DNA from: Paracoccus endophyticus
GTDB lineage: Bacteria; Pseudomonadota; Alphaproteobacteria; Rhodobacterales; Rhodobacteraceae
Reading direction: 5' to 3'
Length of the DNA: 64,000 nucleotides
NCBI RefSeq assembly: GCF_003286075.1
Contig: NZ_QLUV01000001.1
Coordinates: 124,001 to 188,000 of the forward strand
The notes below the pieces were generated by a model that was not told the DNA's origin, made no database searches, and saw only the letters and a list, made by a program, of their open reading frames with translations. Position 1 is the stretch's first letter. Each line of letters opens with the position of its first letter. Shown here in pieces: positions 8,135 through 17,592 of this stretch. The position numbers and the translations under genes are program-made.

Positions 8135-8547
8135 TGGGCTGGCTGGTCCTGATCCTTGCGCTGTGGCCGCTGGCCGCCGCCGCCGACGAAAGCGTGGCCG
8201 CGCGCACCCTGCCCGCGGGCACCATCCTGACCGCCGCGGACGTGGCGCTGGCGCCGACGTCCCGCGCCGGCCCCCTGCCGCCCGACGTGATCGGCCGCCA
8301 GACCCGCGTGGCCATCTATCAGGGCCGCCCGATCCTGGCCGCGCAGCTGGCCACGCCCACGCTGGTCGCCCGCAACCAGCTGGTCACGCTGGCCTATGAA
8401 AGCGCCGCCCTGCGGATCGAGACCGAGGGCCGGGCGCTGGGCGCCGGGGGCGCGGGCGACGTGATCCGGGTGATGAACCTCTCCTCGCGGGCGACGATCA
8501 GCGCCCGCATCAATCCCGACGGCACCGTGACCGTCGCCAGCCGCTAA
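8134..8547 (+). CDS. flgA: flagellar P-ring chaperone FlgA
   Basis: 137 aa with a Sec signal peptide (residues 1-17, ending LAAAAAD). FlgA is the periplasmic chaperone for P-ring assembly. The SAF-type segment (ARTLPAGTILTAADVALAP) and the C-terminal GAGDVIRVMNLSSRATISARI motif are typical. It is shorter than enterobacterial FlgA, matching the short alphaproteobacterial form that lacks the N-terminal domain. Confidence 0.93.
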   Translation: MGWLVLILALWPLAAAADESVAARTLPAGTILTAADVALAPTSRAGPLPPDVIGRQTRVAIYQGRPILAAQLATPTLVARNQLVTLAYESAALRIETEGRALGAGGAGDVIRVMNLSSRATISARINPDGTVTVASR

Positions 8548-8556
8548 GGACCCCTC

Positions 8557-9300
8557 ATGCCCCGTTTTCCGTCCCGTCTCGTGATCCAGACCCTGTGCCT
8601 GGGGCTGACCGTGGCCGCCTGCGGCCGCGTCCAGCAGATCGGCCAGGTCCCGCAGATGAGCGAGCCGCACGCCACCGCCGAGTTCCAGGCCATGGCCGAG
8701 CCGGTCGTCCCGCTGTCGGACATGCCGGCCCGGCCCGACAGCGGCGCCTCGCTGTGGGCGGGCCAGCAGATGTCGCTGGTCGGCGACCGCCGCGCCCGCG
8801 CTCGCGGCGACATCCTGACCGTGGTGATCGAGATCGACGACCGGGCCGAGATCCAGAACAGCTCGGGCCGCTCGCGCGCGGCGTCGGAAAAGGTGGGCAT
8901 CCCGTCGATGATGGGCATTCCCCAGCGCATCGACGAGCTGCTGCCCGAGGGCGCGAGCATGGACGAGCTGGCCGAGGCGAAGTCGGCCTCGACCTTCAAG
9001 GGCCAGGGCAACATCTCGCGCCGCGACAAGCTGACGCTGCGGGTCGCGGCCACGGTGATCGAGACGCTGCCCAACGGCGTGCTGCACATCCAGGGCACGC
9101 AGGAGGTGCGCGTCAACTTCGAGGTGCGCGAGCTGACCGTCAGCGGCTTCGTGCGCCCCTCCGACATCTCGCGCGAGAACGAGGTGGCCTACGACCGCAT
9201 CGCGGGCGCCCGCATCAGCTATGGCGGGCACGGGCAGATCAGCGATGCCCAGCAGCCCCGCTATGGCCAGCAGCTGGCCGACATCGTCCTGCCGTACTGA
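8557..9300 (+). CDS. flgH: flagellar L-ring lipoprotein FlgH
   Basis: 247 aa. Outer-membrane L-ring subunit. The signal peptide ends in a lipobox with Cys22 (LTVAAC), so it is lipid-anchored. Family motifs: SLWAGQQMSLVGDRRARARGDI, the long internal helix region, and C-terminal ARISYGGHGQISDAQQPRYG. The P-ring gene flgI is not seen here; it must lie elsewhere. Confidence 0.95.
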   Translation: MPRFPSRLVIQTLCLGLTVAACGRVQQIGQVPQMSEPHATAEFQAMAEPVVPLSDMPARPDSGASLWAGQQMSLVGDRRARARGDILTVVIEIDDRAEIQNSSGRSRAASEKVGIPSMMGIPQRIDELLPEGASMDELAEAKSASTFKGQGNISRRDKLTLRVAATVIETLPNGVLHIQGTQEVRVNFEVRELTVSGFVRPSDISRENEVAYDRIAGARISYGGHGQISDAQQPRYGQQLADIVLPY

Positions 9301-9312
9301 GGGGGACGCGCG

Positions 9313-9945
9313 ATGATCGGCAAGATCCTGAAGCTGCTGCTGCCCGTGCTGGCCTTTGCGGGCGGCGCGGTGGGGGGCGACCTGCTGCGCGGCGGCCCGG
9401 CGTCGCAGGCCGAGGCGGCGGCAGGGGCCGAGGGCGCTGCGGGCGCAGGGGCCCAAGCCGGCCACGGCGCACCCGCCGCGGAAAAGCCGGCGAACGGCCA
9501 CGATGCCCCGGCACCTACGGCACCGCACGCGGCCCCCGCCGCGGCGGGCGGCGGCCACGGCGCGCCGGCGGCGGGCGCGGGCGGGCATGGCGGCGGGGAC
9601 GGCGATCACGGCGCCGGGGGCGACGCGGCGGCGTGGTTCAAGTTTCCGCAGCAGTTCTTCGTTCCGGTGCTGCACGACGGACGGCTGGACAGCACCATGG
9701 TGCTGAGCCTGACGATTGAGATGCCGCAGGCGGTCAGCGAGACGGTCTATGCCCATGAACACAAGCTGCGCGACGCGCTGCTGCGGCAGTTGCTGATCCA
9801 GGCCAACACCGGCGGCTTTGACGGCAACTTCACCGCCGACGCGCATCTGCGGGCCCTGCGCGCGGCGCTGCTGGCGGCCGCGCAGGCGGTCGTTCCCCAG
9901 GTCGGCGACATCCTGATCGGCGACATCGCCCGCCAGGAGCGCTGA
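9313..9945 (+). CDS. fliL: FliL-like basal-body-associated protein with His/Gly/Ala-rich linker
   Basis: 210 aa. An N-terminal transmembrane segment (about residues 5-24, ending AGGAVGGDLL) anchors a periplasmic C-terminal domain of about 100 residues starting at WFKFPQQFFVPVL, which is the FliL-type beginning, and including MVLSLTIEMP and the C-terminal HLRALRAALLAAAQ helix. FliL surrounds stators and modulates motor output. Between them lies an unusual 80-residue linker made almost wholly of Ala, Gly, Pro and about ten His. It is last in the flagellar operon, 12 bases after flgH. The FliL assignment rests on context plus weak family resemblance. Confidence 0.72.
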   Translation: MIGKILKLLLPVLAFAGGAVGGDLLRGGPASQAEAAAGAEGAAGAGAQAGHGAPAAEKPANGHDAPAPTAPHAAPAAAGGGHGAPAAGAGGHGGGDGDHGAGGDAAAWFKFPQQFFVPVLHDGRLDSTMVLSLTIEMPQAVSETVYAHEHKLRDALLRQLLIQANTGGFDGNFTADAHLRALRAALLAAAQAVVPQVGDILIGDIARQER

Positions 9946-9991
9946 GGCACGGCCGCTGGCGCGGCGGGATCGCAGGCGCTAGGCCGGGCGC

Positions 9992-10942
9992 ATGCTTGCG
10001 GCGCATCCCCGAATCGCGATCCTGATGGCGACCTTCGACGGGGGGCGGTTCCTGCGCGCGCAGCTGGACAGCCTGGTGGGCCAAAGCGTGACCGGCTGGC
10101 GGCTGGTGGTGTCCGACGACGGATCGCGCGACGACACCCGCGCCATCGTCGCGGCCTTCGCCGCCGCGAACCCCGGACGCGAGATCGCGCTGATCGAGGG
10201 ACCGCGCCAGGGGGCCACGCGCAACTTTCTGCATCTGGCCGGACAGGTGCGGGCCGGGGAATGGCTGGCATGGTGCGACCAGGACGACGTGTGGCTGCCC
10301 GACCGGCTGGCCCGCGGGGTCGCCGCGCTGCCGGCCGACGGGCCCCCGGCGCTGCATGTCTGCCGCACCATCCTGTGCGCCGAGGATCTGACGCCGCTCG
10401 GCCCGGCGCCGCTTTATGCGCGCCCCGCGTCGTTCCGCAACGCGCTGGTCCAGGCCTGCACGCCCGGCAACACGACGCTGGTGAACCCGGCGGGCGCGGC
10501 GTTGCTGGCATCCGCGGCGCAGGCCGCGGCGCAGGCCGGCGTCGTGTCCCACGACTGGTTCACCTATCAGCTGATCGCGGGCGCGGGCGGGGCGGTGATC
10601 CGCGACCCGGCACAGACCGTCCTCTATCGCCAGCACCCCCGGAACGTGATGGGCCGCAACGACACGCTGCGGGCCCGGCTGGCGCGGGCGGCCCTGCTGG
10701 GGGGGGGCGACTACGGCTTATGGCTGGCGGCCAATACGGCCGCGCTGCGGGCGGTGGCGGACAGGCTGACGGCCGCGAACCGGCAGGTGCTGCGGGACTT
10801 CGGCAAGGCGCTGGCCAGTCCCGGGCCGGTCGCGGCGGCGCGGCTGGCGCGGCTTGGGGTCTATCGCCAGACGCGCACGGGCACGGCCGCGCTGCTGGCG
10901 GCGGCAGCGGCCGGGCGGCTGCGCCAGCGCACCAGCGGCTGA
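9992..10942 (+). CDS. glycosyltransferase family 2
   Basis: 316 aa. GT-A fold signatures: IAILMATFDGGRFLRAQLDSL at the N-terminus, VVSDDGSRDDT nucleotide-binding region near residue 45, and WCDQDDVW, a DxD-type metal site, near residue 92. It resembles rhamnosyltransferase-type GT2 enzymes that build surface polysaccharide. It lies 46 bp after the flagellar operon on the same strand; flagellin or surface glycosylation is possible but unproven. Its last 170 bases are tandemly duplicated in the downstream non-coding DNA. Confidence 0.85.
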   Translation: MLAAHPRIAILMATFDGGRFLRAQLDSLVGQSVTGWRLVVSDDGSRDDTRAIVAAFAAANPGREIALIEGPRQGATRNFLHLAGQVRAGEWLAWCDQDDVWLPDRLARGVAALPADGPPALHVCRTILCAEDLTPLGPAPLYARPASFRNALVQACTPGNTTLVNPAGAALLASAAQAAAQAGVVSHDWFTYQLIAGAGGAVIRDPAQTVLYRQHPRNVMGRNDTLRARLARAALLGGGDYGLWLAANTAALRAVADRLTAANRQVLRDFGKALASPGPVAAARLARLGVYRQTRTGTAALLAAAAAGRLRQRTSG

Positions 10943-11222
10943 CGGCGCGACCGGCAGGACCGCCGTGTTGCGGGCCGTTGCGAACCGGTTGATCCTGCAG
11001 GACTGCGGCAGGGTGCAGACTGATGGGGGTCAGGCGCGGCTGGCGTGGATCGAGTCTGTGGCCAGACCTGCGCGGGCACGGCCACGCCAGCGCACCAGCG
11101 GCTGACGGCGCGACCGGCAGGACCGCCGTGTTGCTGAGGGCCGCGAACCGGTCGGTGTGTCTCGATATCAGACAGGCGCCGGCCGATCCCGGGCTGGTCA
11201 CGGCGGCGCGGCGGGGGCTCTA
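10771..11222 (+). repeat. three degenerating tandem copies of the glycosyltransferase 3' end
   Basis: The end of the GT2 gene (about 10771-10970) is followed by two diverged copies, beginning near 10972 and 11136. A perfect 49-bp direct repeat links copy one (10922-10970) and copy two (11085-11133), and includes the gene's stop codon. Anchor gcgaaccgg occurs at 10775, 10980 and 11143. Copy two lacks an internal block of about 35 bp; copy three ends around 11222 with a close match to 10818-10848. No copy beyond the first has an intact frame. Confidence 0.8.
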
Positions 11223-11491
11223 GGGCCGGACGCGCAGGCACCGCCGCCCGGCGCGCAGCGGCGGCCAAGCCGATGACGACGTGCAATGGGCCAAGGGCGC
11301 CGCGCTGCCCGCGGCCGCCGATCCGTCGATGCTGAAGGCGTCCAACACACCGCAGGCCGATTCGGGAGGCACGTCGCGGCGGCTGAACCCATCGCCAGAC
11401 GCTCGCGCACCGCGCGGTTGCGGGACGGCGGCACCACCCTCGGCGCCCCCCGACCCCGCGCGGTCGTGCGCCCTGCTGGTGGTGCCGCGGT
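11223..11491. other. non-coding gap between the glycosyltransferase repeats and secA
   Basis: About 270 bp with no supported gene on either strand. Short open frames exist, but they have no ribosome-binding site and no recognisable domain, and they read as antisense shadow. The only clear structure is a long-loop inverted repeat near its right end. Confidence 0.5.
11428..11488 (-). terminator. 11-bp inverted repeat just downstream of secA
   Basis: GCGGCACCACC (11428-11438) pairs perfectly with GGTGGTGCCGC (11478-11488), leaving a 39-base GC-rich loop. It starts 4 bases after the secA stop on the minus strand. There is no U tract, so it may be a 3' stabilising hairpin or a Rho-associated end rather than an intrinsic terminator. 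Confidence 0.35.
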
Positions 11492-14197
11492 TCAGACCAG
11501 CCGGCCGTGGCAGGCCTTGAACCGCTCGCCCGACCCGCAGGGGCAGGGGTCGTTGCGCGCGGGATCGCCCCAGGTGGTCGGGTCGTCGGCGTCGAAGCCC
11601 GGGATCGCGCCCGCCACGTCGGCGACCTCGGCGTCCTCGTGAACCGCGACAGAGGTTCCGGCCTGCTGGGCCATCTGCGTCTGGAACTGGCGCATCATCT
11701 CGTCGCGCTCGGCCTGGGTCAGCGGGCGGATGCGGGCCAGCTGCTGGGTCACGTCGCCGCGCAGCCCGTCCAGCAGGGTCTGGAACAGCTGGAAGCTTTC
11801 GGTCTTGTATTCCGACAGCGGGTCGCGCTGCGCATAGCCGCGAAAGCCCACGACCGACCGCAGATGCTCGAGCGTCACCAGATGCTCGCGCCACTTGGCG
11901 TCGATGGCTTGCAGCAGCACCTGCTTTTCGATCTGCGCCATCTGCTCGGGGCCGAACTGCTCGGCCTTCTGCACCATATAGCTGTCGGTCGCGGCGGTGA
12001 TGCGCTCGCGCAGCGCGGCCTGGTCCACGCCGTCCTCGGCGCCCCATTCCTCGATGGGCAGGTCCATGTTCAGCCGCTCGATCACGGCGGCCTTCAGCCC
12101 CTTCAGGTCCCACTGCTCGGCATAGGCGCGCTCGGGCATGAACTGCGCGGCCAGGTCGTCGATGACCTGGTGGCGCATGTCGCGGGTGATGTCGGCCACG
12201 TCGTCGGACTGCATGATTTCCAGCCGCTGCGAGAAGATCGCCTTGCGCTGGTCGTTCATCACGTCGTCGAACTTGAGCAGTTGCTTGCGGATGTCGAAGT
12301 TGCGGCCCTCGACCTTGGCCTGGGCGCGCTCCAGCGACTTGTTCACCCATGGGTGGATGATCGCCTCGCCCTCTTTCATGCCCAGGCTGGACAGCACCTT
12401 GTCCAGCCGCTCGGACCCGAAGATCCGCATCAGGTCGTCTTCCAGCGACAGGAAGAACAGCGACCGCCCCGGATCGCCCTGGCGGCCCGACCGGCCGCGC
12501 AGCTGGTTGTCGATGCGGCGGCTTTCGTGGCGCTCGGTGGCCAGCACGTACAGCCCGCCCGAGGCGAGGACCGCCTGCCTGTCGGCGGCGTGCTCGGCCT
12601 CGATCCGGGCGCGCAGCGCGTCGGGGTTGGCCTCGGGGTCGGCGGCCAGCGCCGCCATCACCTTCATCTCGACGTTGCCGCCCAGCTGGATGTCGGTGCC
12701 GCGGCCGGCCATGTTGGTGGCGATGGTGACGGCGCCGGGCTTGCCGGCGTCGGCCACGATCTGGGCCTCCTGCTCGTGCTGGCGGGCGTTCAGAACGTTG
12801 TGGGGGATGCCCTCGGCCTCGAGCATCCGCGACAGCATCTCGGATTTCTCGATCGAGGTCGTGCCGACCAGCAGGGGCTGGCCGCGGCCGTGGGCCTCGC
12901 GGATCGCCTCGATCACGGCGGCGTATTTCTCGGCCGCGGTGCGATAGACGCGGTCGTGGTCGTCGATGCGGGCGACGGGGCGGTTGGTCGGCACCTCGAC
13001 CACGCCCAGCTTGTAGATCTCGGCGAACTCCTCGGCCTCGGTCACGGCGGTGCCGGTCATGCCCGCCAGCTTGTCGTACAGGCGGAAATAGTTCTGGAAG
13101 GTGACGCTGGCCAGCGTCACGTTCTCGGGCTGGATCTCGACGCCCTCCTTGGCCTCGATCGCCTGGTGCAGCCCGTCCGACAGGCGGCGTCCGGCCATCA
13201 TGCGGCCGGTGAACTCGTCGATCAGCACCACCTCGCCGTCCTTGACGATATAGTTCTGGTCGCGGTGATACAGCTTGTGGGCCCGCAGCGCCTGGTTGGC
13301 GTGGTGCACGATGGTGGTCGATTCCGGGTCGTAGAGGGTCTGGCCCTCGGGCAGGATGCCGGCGGCGTGCAGGCGCTGCTCCATGAACTCGTTGCCATCC
13401 TCGGTGAAGGTGGCGTTGCGGGTCTTTTCGTCCAGCTTGAAATGCTCGGGCCGGATCTCGGGCACGATCTGGTCGAGCAGCTTGTACAGCTCGCTGCGGT
13501 CCTGCGACGGCCCCGAGATGATCAGCGGCGTGCGCGCCTCGTCGATCAGGATCGAATCGACCTCGTCCACGATGGCGAAGAAATGCCCGCGCTGGGTCAT
13601 CTCGTCGATCGAGCCCTTCATGTTGTCGCGCAGATAGTCGAAGCCCAGCTCGTTGTTGGTGGCATAGGTCACGTCGGCGCGGTACGCGGCGCGCTTTTCC
13701 TGGTCGCCCTGGAACGGATAGACGACGCCCGTCGTCATTCCCAGCTGCGCAAAGACCTTGCCCATCCACTCGGCGTCGCGCTTGGCCAGATAGTCGTTGA
13801 CCGTCACGATGTGGACGCCCTTGCCCGCGAGCGCGTTCAGATAGGCCGGGAAGGTGGCGACCAGGGTCTTGCCCTCGCCGGTCTTCATCTCGGCGATGTT
13901 GCCCTGGTGCAGGAAGATGCCGCCCATCAGCTGCGTGTCGAAGGCGCGCAGGCCCAAGGCGCGGCGCGCGCCCTCGCGGCAGGTGGCGAAGGCCTCGGGC
14001 AGCAGCGCGTCCAGCGACTCGCCCGACTGGGCGCGGCCTTGCAGGGTGCGGGTGCGCCCGATCAGGTCGGCGTCCGACAGCGCCTGGATCTGCGGTTCCA
14101 GCGCGTTGATCTGGCCGACCAGAGGCCGGACGGACTTGACCTTGCGGTCGTTCGGCGTGCCAAAGACCTTTTTCGCGAGATTGCCGATGCCGAGCAT
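11492..14197 (-). CDS. secA: preprotein translocase ATPase SecA
   Basis: 901 aa. SecA drives Sec-dependent export through SecYEG. Visible in order: nucleotide-binding domain 1 with Walker [14 protein letters not shown] (about residues 100-112) and DEVDS Walker B near 208, the preprotein cross-linking domain, NBD2 with [14 protein letters not shown], the helical scaffold, and a C-terminal zinc-binding tail [16 protein letters not shown] that contacts SecB. ATG start at 14197; length matches alphaproteobacterial SecA. It diverges from the parvulin gene across a 199-bp promoter region. The export ATPase next to a periplasmic folding factor is a sensible pairing. Confidence 0.98.
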   Translation of the reverse strand: MLGIGNLAKKVFGTPNDRKVKSVRPLVGQINALEPQIQALSDADLIGRTRTLQGRAQSGESLDALLPEAFATCREGARRALGLRAFDTQLMGGIFLHQGNIAEMKTGEGKTLVATFPAYLNALAGKGVHIVTVNDYLAKRDAEWMGKVFAQLGMTTGVVYPFQGDQEKRAAYRADVTYATNNELGFDYLRDNMKGSIDEMTQRGHFFAIVDEVDSILIDEARTPLIISGPSQDRSELYKLLDQIVPEIRPEHFKLDEKTRNATFTEDGNEFMEQRLHAAGILPEGQTLYDPESTTIVHHANQALRAHKLYHRDQNYIVKDGEVVLIDEFTGRMMAGRRLSDGLHQAIEAKEGVEIQPENVTLASVTFQNYFRLYDKLAGMTGTAVTEAEEFAEIYKLGVVEVPTNRPVARIDDHDRVYRTAAEKYAAVIEAIREAHGRGQPLLVGTTSIEKSEMLSRMLEAEGIPHNVLNARQHEQEAQIVADAGKPGAVTIATNMAGRGTDIQLGGNVEMKVMAALAADPEANPDALRARIEAEHAADRQAVLASGGLYVLATERHESRRIDNQLRGRSGRQGDPGRSLFFLSLEDDLMRIFGSERLDKVLSSLGMKEGEAIIHPWVNKSLERAQAKVEGRNFDIRKQLLKFDDVMNDQRKAIFSQRLEIMQSDDVADITRDMRHQVIDDLAAQFMPERAYAEQWDLKGLKAAVIERLNMDLPIEEWGAEDGVDQAALRERITAATDSYMVQKAEQFGPEQMAQIEKQVLLQAIDAKWREHLVTLEHLRSVVGFRGYAQRDPLSEYKTESFQLFQTLLDGLRGDVTQQLARIRPLTQAERDEMMRQFQTQMAQQAGTSVAVHEDAEVADVAGAIPGFDADDPTTWGDPARNDPCPCGSGERFKACHGRLV

Positions 14198-14396
14198 GGT
14201 GTCCTTGTCGGGTCTGTGGCGCCGCGGGCGCGCTGGCCCACTTGCCCCGACCGATGGCCTTGCCCTATCACAGGCCGGAAAATCGGCGGCGGGCGCGCAT
14301 TTTCGGTTGCGCCGGATGTAGGCCCCGCCTTCACCACTGTCAACGCTGCCGCCCGGTCAACAGACCGTCATGCGCCAGCCCGGAAAGGGAATCCCC

Positions 14397-15374
14397 ATGA
14401 AGCCTGCGACCCGTTCGACCGCCCCGTTCCCGGGGCTTTCCGCCGCACTGGTCGGCTTGCTGGCCTGCGCCGCGCCCGCCTTCGCGCAGACGCCGGCCCC
14501 GGCTGCTGCGCCCGCCGAAGCCGCGCCGACATCGGCCCCGACCCCTGCCCCGGCCGCGGGCGCGCCGACCGTGACGACCGCCGCGCCCGCGACCGGCCCT
14601 GCCAGCGCCGAGACCGTCGTGGCCACCGTCAACGGCGAGGCGATCACCCTGGGCCAGATGATCGCCATGAAATCGGGGCTGACCGACCAGCAGACGCAGG
14701 GCCTGCCGCCCGCGGCGCTGTATGACCTGATGCTGGACCAGATGATCCGGCAGACCGCCGTGGCCCAGCTTGGCCAGGGCCAGGTCACCGCCCGCGACAA
14801 GGCCGCGCTGGAGATCGACCGGCGCGCCTATCTGTCGGGAGCCGCCATGGAACGCATCGCCGCGGCCGAGCCGACCGAGGCCGAGCTGCGCGCGATCTAC
14901 GACAAGGCGTTCCCCGCGCAGGCCGAGCCGAAGACGGAATACAGCGCCGCCCATATCCTGGTCGAGACCGAGGAGGCCGCCAAGGCCATCGCCGACGAGC
15001 TGGCCAAGGGCGCCGATTTCGGCACGCTGGCCGAGGAGCGGTCCACCGACAACAGCGGCCCGAACAAGGGCGACCTGGGCTGGTTCACGGCCGACATGAT
15101 GGTCAAGCCGTTCGCCGACGCCGTGGTGGCGCTGGACAAGGGCCAGGTTTCCGCCCCCGTGCAGTCCCAGTTCGGCTGGCACATCATCAAGCTGAACGAC
15201 AGCCGCACCCAGACGCCGCCCGCCTTCGACGAGGTCAAGGACCAGCTTGCCCTGCAGGTCCGCCGCGACCGCGTCGAGGCCGCGATCCAGGCCGAGGTCG
15301 GCCGCGCCGCCATCGAAAAGGTGCCGGGCGTCGATCCCGCCGCGCTGGACAACGCCGCGCTGCTGGAGAAGTGA
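14397..15374 (+). CDS. parvulin-type peptidylprolyl isomerase, periplasmic
   Basis: 325 aa from ATG 14397, chosen because AAAGGGA lies 6 bases upstream; an earlier in-frame ATG at 14370 lacks this. A signal peptide (about residues 1-30, ending APAFAQ) is followed by an Ala/Pro/Thr-rich linker, a SurA-like N-terminal helical region (ETVVATVNGEAITLGQMI) and a PpiC rotamase domain (about residues 180-275: EYSAAHILVETEEAAKAI, GDLGWFTADMMVKPFADAV, SQFGWHIIKLND). It catalyses prolyl cis-trans isomerisation of exported proteins. The stop is 2 bases before the argJ ATG. Confidence 0.92.
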   Translation: MKPATRSTAPFPGLSAALVGLLACAAPAFAQTPAPAAAPAEAAPTSAPTPAPAAGAPTVTTAAPATGPASAETVVATVNGEAITLGQMIAMKSGLTDQQTQGLPPAALYDLMLDQMIRQTAVAQLGQGQVTARDKAALEIDRRAYLSGAAMERIAAAEPTEAELRAIYDKAFPAQAEPKTEYSAAHILVETEEAAKAIADELAKGADFGTLAEERSTDNSGPNKGDLGWFTADMMVKPFADAVVALDKGQVSAPVQSQFGWHIIKLNDSRTQTPPAFDEVKDQLALQVRRDRVEAAIQAEVGRAAIEKVPGVDPAALDNAALLEK

Positions 15375-15376
15375 GC

Positions 15377-17038
15377 ATGGCCAGGGGCACCCGGACCAAG
15401 GGCCGCAAGGCGGCCGGCAAGGCAGAGGCCGGGCAAGACCCCGGGCACGAGCACGCGGAGGCGGGCGGCACGCCCGCCGGGCAGGCCCCCACGGCCGAGG
15501 ACCGGGCGGCCCGCAAGACCGCCCGCGCCGGAAAGGGCGCCGGGAAAGCCGCCGACAAGGCCGGCAAGGCCGCCGCCAAGGCCGTGGGCAAGGCTGAAAA
15601 GGCGGCCGCCAGGGCCGCTGAACGGGCCGACAAGGCCGCGGCCAGGTCCGACAGGATGGCCGCGCGCGCCGCGGCCCGCCCGGACAAGTCGGGCGGCGCG
15701 GGCAAGTCGGGCGGCGGGGGCAAGGCTGCCCGGGCCCGGGCGGACGCCGCGCCTGCCCCCGCCCCTGCCGCAGCGGCGGCGATGCCCGCGGCCAAGCGGT
15801 TCGCCGTCTCGCCGCTGGCGCCCGCGCGCTTTCCCGACCTGCCCGTGATCGCGGGGGTCGAGTTCGCCGTCGGCGCGGCCGGCATCAAGTACCAGGGCCG
15901 CCCCGACGTGATGCTGGTCCGCCTGGCGCCCGGCACCGCGATCGCGGGCGCGTTCACGCGCTCGTCCACCCGCGCGGCCAGCATCCTCGACTGCCAGGAC
16001 AAGCTGCAGGGCGCGCAGGACACCGACTCGGGCGCGGCCATCGTGGTGAACTCGGGCAACGCCAACGCCTTCACCGGGGCCGAGGGGCAGCGCGGCGTCG
16101 ATGTCGTGACCGGCGCGGTGGCCCAGGCGCTGGGGGTGCCTGCGCGGCGGGTGTTCTCGTCCTCGACCGGGGTGATCGGAGAGCCGCTGCCGGTCGAGCG
16201 GATCGTCGCCATCGTGGACGACCTGCGCGCGCGCCTGGATGCGGGCGGCATCGCCGACGCGGCGCGCGCCATCATGACGACCGACACCTTCCCCAAGGGC
16301 GCCGCGGCCGAGATCGCGGGCAACGGCGGGCCGATTCGCATCGCGGGCATCGCCAAGGGCTCGGGGATGATCGCGCCCGACATGGCCACGATGCTGGTCT
16401 ATCTGTTCACCGACGCCGCGATTGCGCCCGACGCGTTGCAGCGGATGCTGCGCCGGCACATGGACCGGACCTTCAACGCGATCACGGTGGACAGCGACAC
16501 CTCGACCAGCGACGCGCTGATCCTGGCGGCGACGGGACAGTCCCGTGCGCAGCCCATCACCGACACGCGCGACAAGGTGGCGCGCGATTTCCAGGCGGCG
16601 CTGGGACGGGTGATGCTGGACCTGGCCCAGCAGGTCGTCCGCGACGGCGAGGGGGCGACCAAGTTCGTCGAGGTCGCGGTGACGGGTGCGGCCAGCACCG
16701 GCGACGCGCGCAAGGTGGCGATGGCCATCGCCAACAGCCCGCTGGTCAAGACCGCCCTCGCCGGCGAGGACGCGAACTGGGGCCGGGTCGTGGCCGCCGT
16801 CGGCAAGTCGGGCGCAAGCGCCGACCGCGACCGGCTGACGATCCGGTTCGGCGACATGGTGGTGGCCGAGAACGGCTGGCGCGCGCCGGGCTATGACGAG
16901 GCCGCCGCCAGCGCCTACATGAAGAGGCCTGAGCTGGTGATCGGCGTGGACCTGGGGCTGGGAAGCGGCGCCGCGACCGTGTGGACCTGCGACCTGACGC
17001 ACCGTTATATCGACATCAACGCCGATTACCGGTCGTGA
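15377..17038 (+). CDS. argJ: bifunctional ornithine acetyltransferase/N-acetylglutamate synthase ArgJ with Lys/Ala-rich N-terminal extension
   Basis: 553 aa, about 140 longer than usual. The ArgJ core starts near residue 140 (FAVSPLAPARFPDLPVIAGV). The self-cleavage site KGSGMIAPDMATML is intact, with Thr338 as the new N-terminal nucleophile of the beta chain. ArgJ moves acetyl from N-acetylornithine to glutamate in arginine synthesis. The extension (residues 1-135) is Lys/Ala/Arg-rich with repeats of AxKAAxKA type, like histone H1 or AlgP tails. GGAGAAG upstream of ATG 15377 supports translation of the extension; an internal ATG at 15782 has no clear Shine-Dalgarno. The stop overlaps the Nudix start. 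Confidence 0.93.
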   Translation: MARGTRTKGRKAAGKAEAGQDPGHEHAEAGGTPAGQAPTAEDRAARKTARAGKGAGKAADKAGKAAAKAVGKAEKAAARAAERADKAAARSDRMAARAAARPDKSGGAGKSGGGGKAARARADAAPAPAPAAAAAMPAAKRFAVSPLAPARFPDLPVIAGVEFAVGAAGIKYQGRPDVMLVRLAPGTAIAGAFTRSSTRAASILDCQDKLQGAQDTDSGAAIVVNSGNANAFTGAEGQRGVDVVTGAVAQALGVPARRVFSSSTGVIGEPLPVERIVAIVDDLRARLDAGGIADAARAIMTTDTFPKGAAAEIAGNGGPIRIAGIAKGSGMIAPDMATMLVYLFTDAAIAPDALQRMLRRHMDRTFNAITVDSDTSTSDALILAATGQSRAQPITDTRDKVARDFQAALGRVMLDLAQQVVRDGEGATKFVEVAVTGAASTGDARKVAMAIANSPLVKTALAGEDANWGRVVAAVGKSGASADRDRLTIRFGDMVVAENGWRAPGYDEAAASAYMKRPELVIGVDLGLGSGAATVWTCDLTHRYIDINADYRS

Positions 17039-17433
17039 CGCTGCTGCTGGTCGCGGCGGTCGCGCTGATCGACACGGAGGGGCGGGTGCTGCTGGCGCAG
17101 CGCCCGCCCGGCAAGTCGCTGGCCGGCCTGTGGGAGTTTCCCGGGGGCAAGGTCGATCCCGGCGAGACGCCCGAGCAGGCCCTGATCCGCGAACTGGACG
17201 AGGAACTGGGCATCCAGACTTGGAACAGCTGCCTGGCGCCGCTGACCTTCGCCAGCCACGCCTATGACGCGTTCCACCTGCTGATGCCGCTGTTCGCCTG
17301 CCGCCGCTGGCAGGGCGTGCCGCAGGGGCGCGAGGGACAGGCGCTGGCCTGGGTGCGCGCGGCCGACCTGTCCCGCTATCCCATGCCCCCCGCCGACCTG
17401 CCGCTGATCCCGATCCTGCGCGACTGGCTTTAG
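17035..17433 (+). CDS. mutT: MutT-like Nudix hydrolase (8-oxo-dGTP diphosphatase)
   Basis: 132 aa from a GTG that overlaps the argJ stop by 4 bases. The Nudix box is complete: GKVDPGETPEQALIRELDEEL then GI, matching GX5EX7REUXEEXGU. The preceding LLAQRPPGKSLAGLWEFPGG is the MutT substrate-pocket region. It likely removes oxidised dGTP from the nucleotide pool. ArgJ-MutT adjacency is common in alphaproteobacteria. Translational coupling to argJ is implied. Confidence 0.92.
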   Translation: MTLLLVAAVALIDTEGRVLLAQRPPGKSLAGLWEFPGGKVDPGETPEQALIRELDEELGIQTWNSCLAPLTFASHAYDAFHLLMPLFACRRWQGVPQGREGQALAWVRAADLSRYPMPPADLPLIPILRDWL

Positions 17434-17457
17434 GCGCAGCCCGGCCCCTGGGGTGGT

Positions 17458-17550
17458 CGGCTGTAACAGATCTGCGTCATTTTCGCTCAATACGAAAAGT
17501 TCCGCCTCATTTTATGGCGTGTTAATAAATTATGACATATGTTAGGCCTT
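17458..17550 (+). promoter_or_regulatory. AT-rich promoter-like region before the 42-aa gene
   Basis: About 90 bases that are far less GC-rich than the surroundings, including runs such as ttaataaattatgacatatg near 17522-17541. This is likely the promoter of the small downstream gene. No confident -35/-10 pair could be assigned. Confidence 0.35.
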
Positions 17551-17592
17551 ACCCCTGCAGCGGGTGCTTGCAGGCGCAAGGAGGGTCGCAAG

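Noticed and set aside
11507-14725. A very long open frame on the plus strand opposite secA
   Set aside because: It is antisense to a clear secA reading frame, has no domain similarity, and long antisense openness is expected at this GC content.
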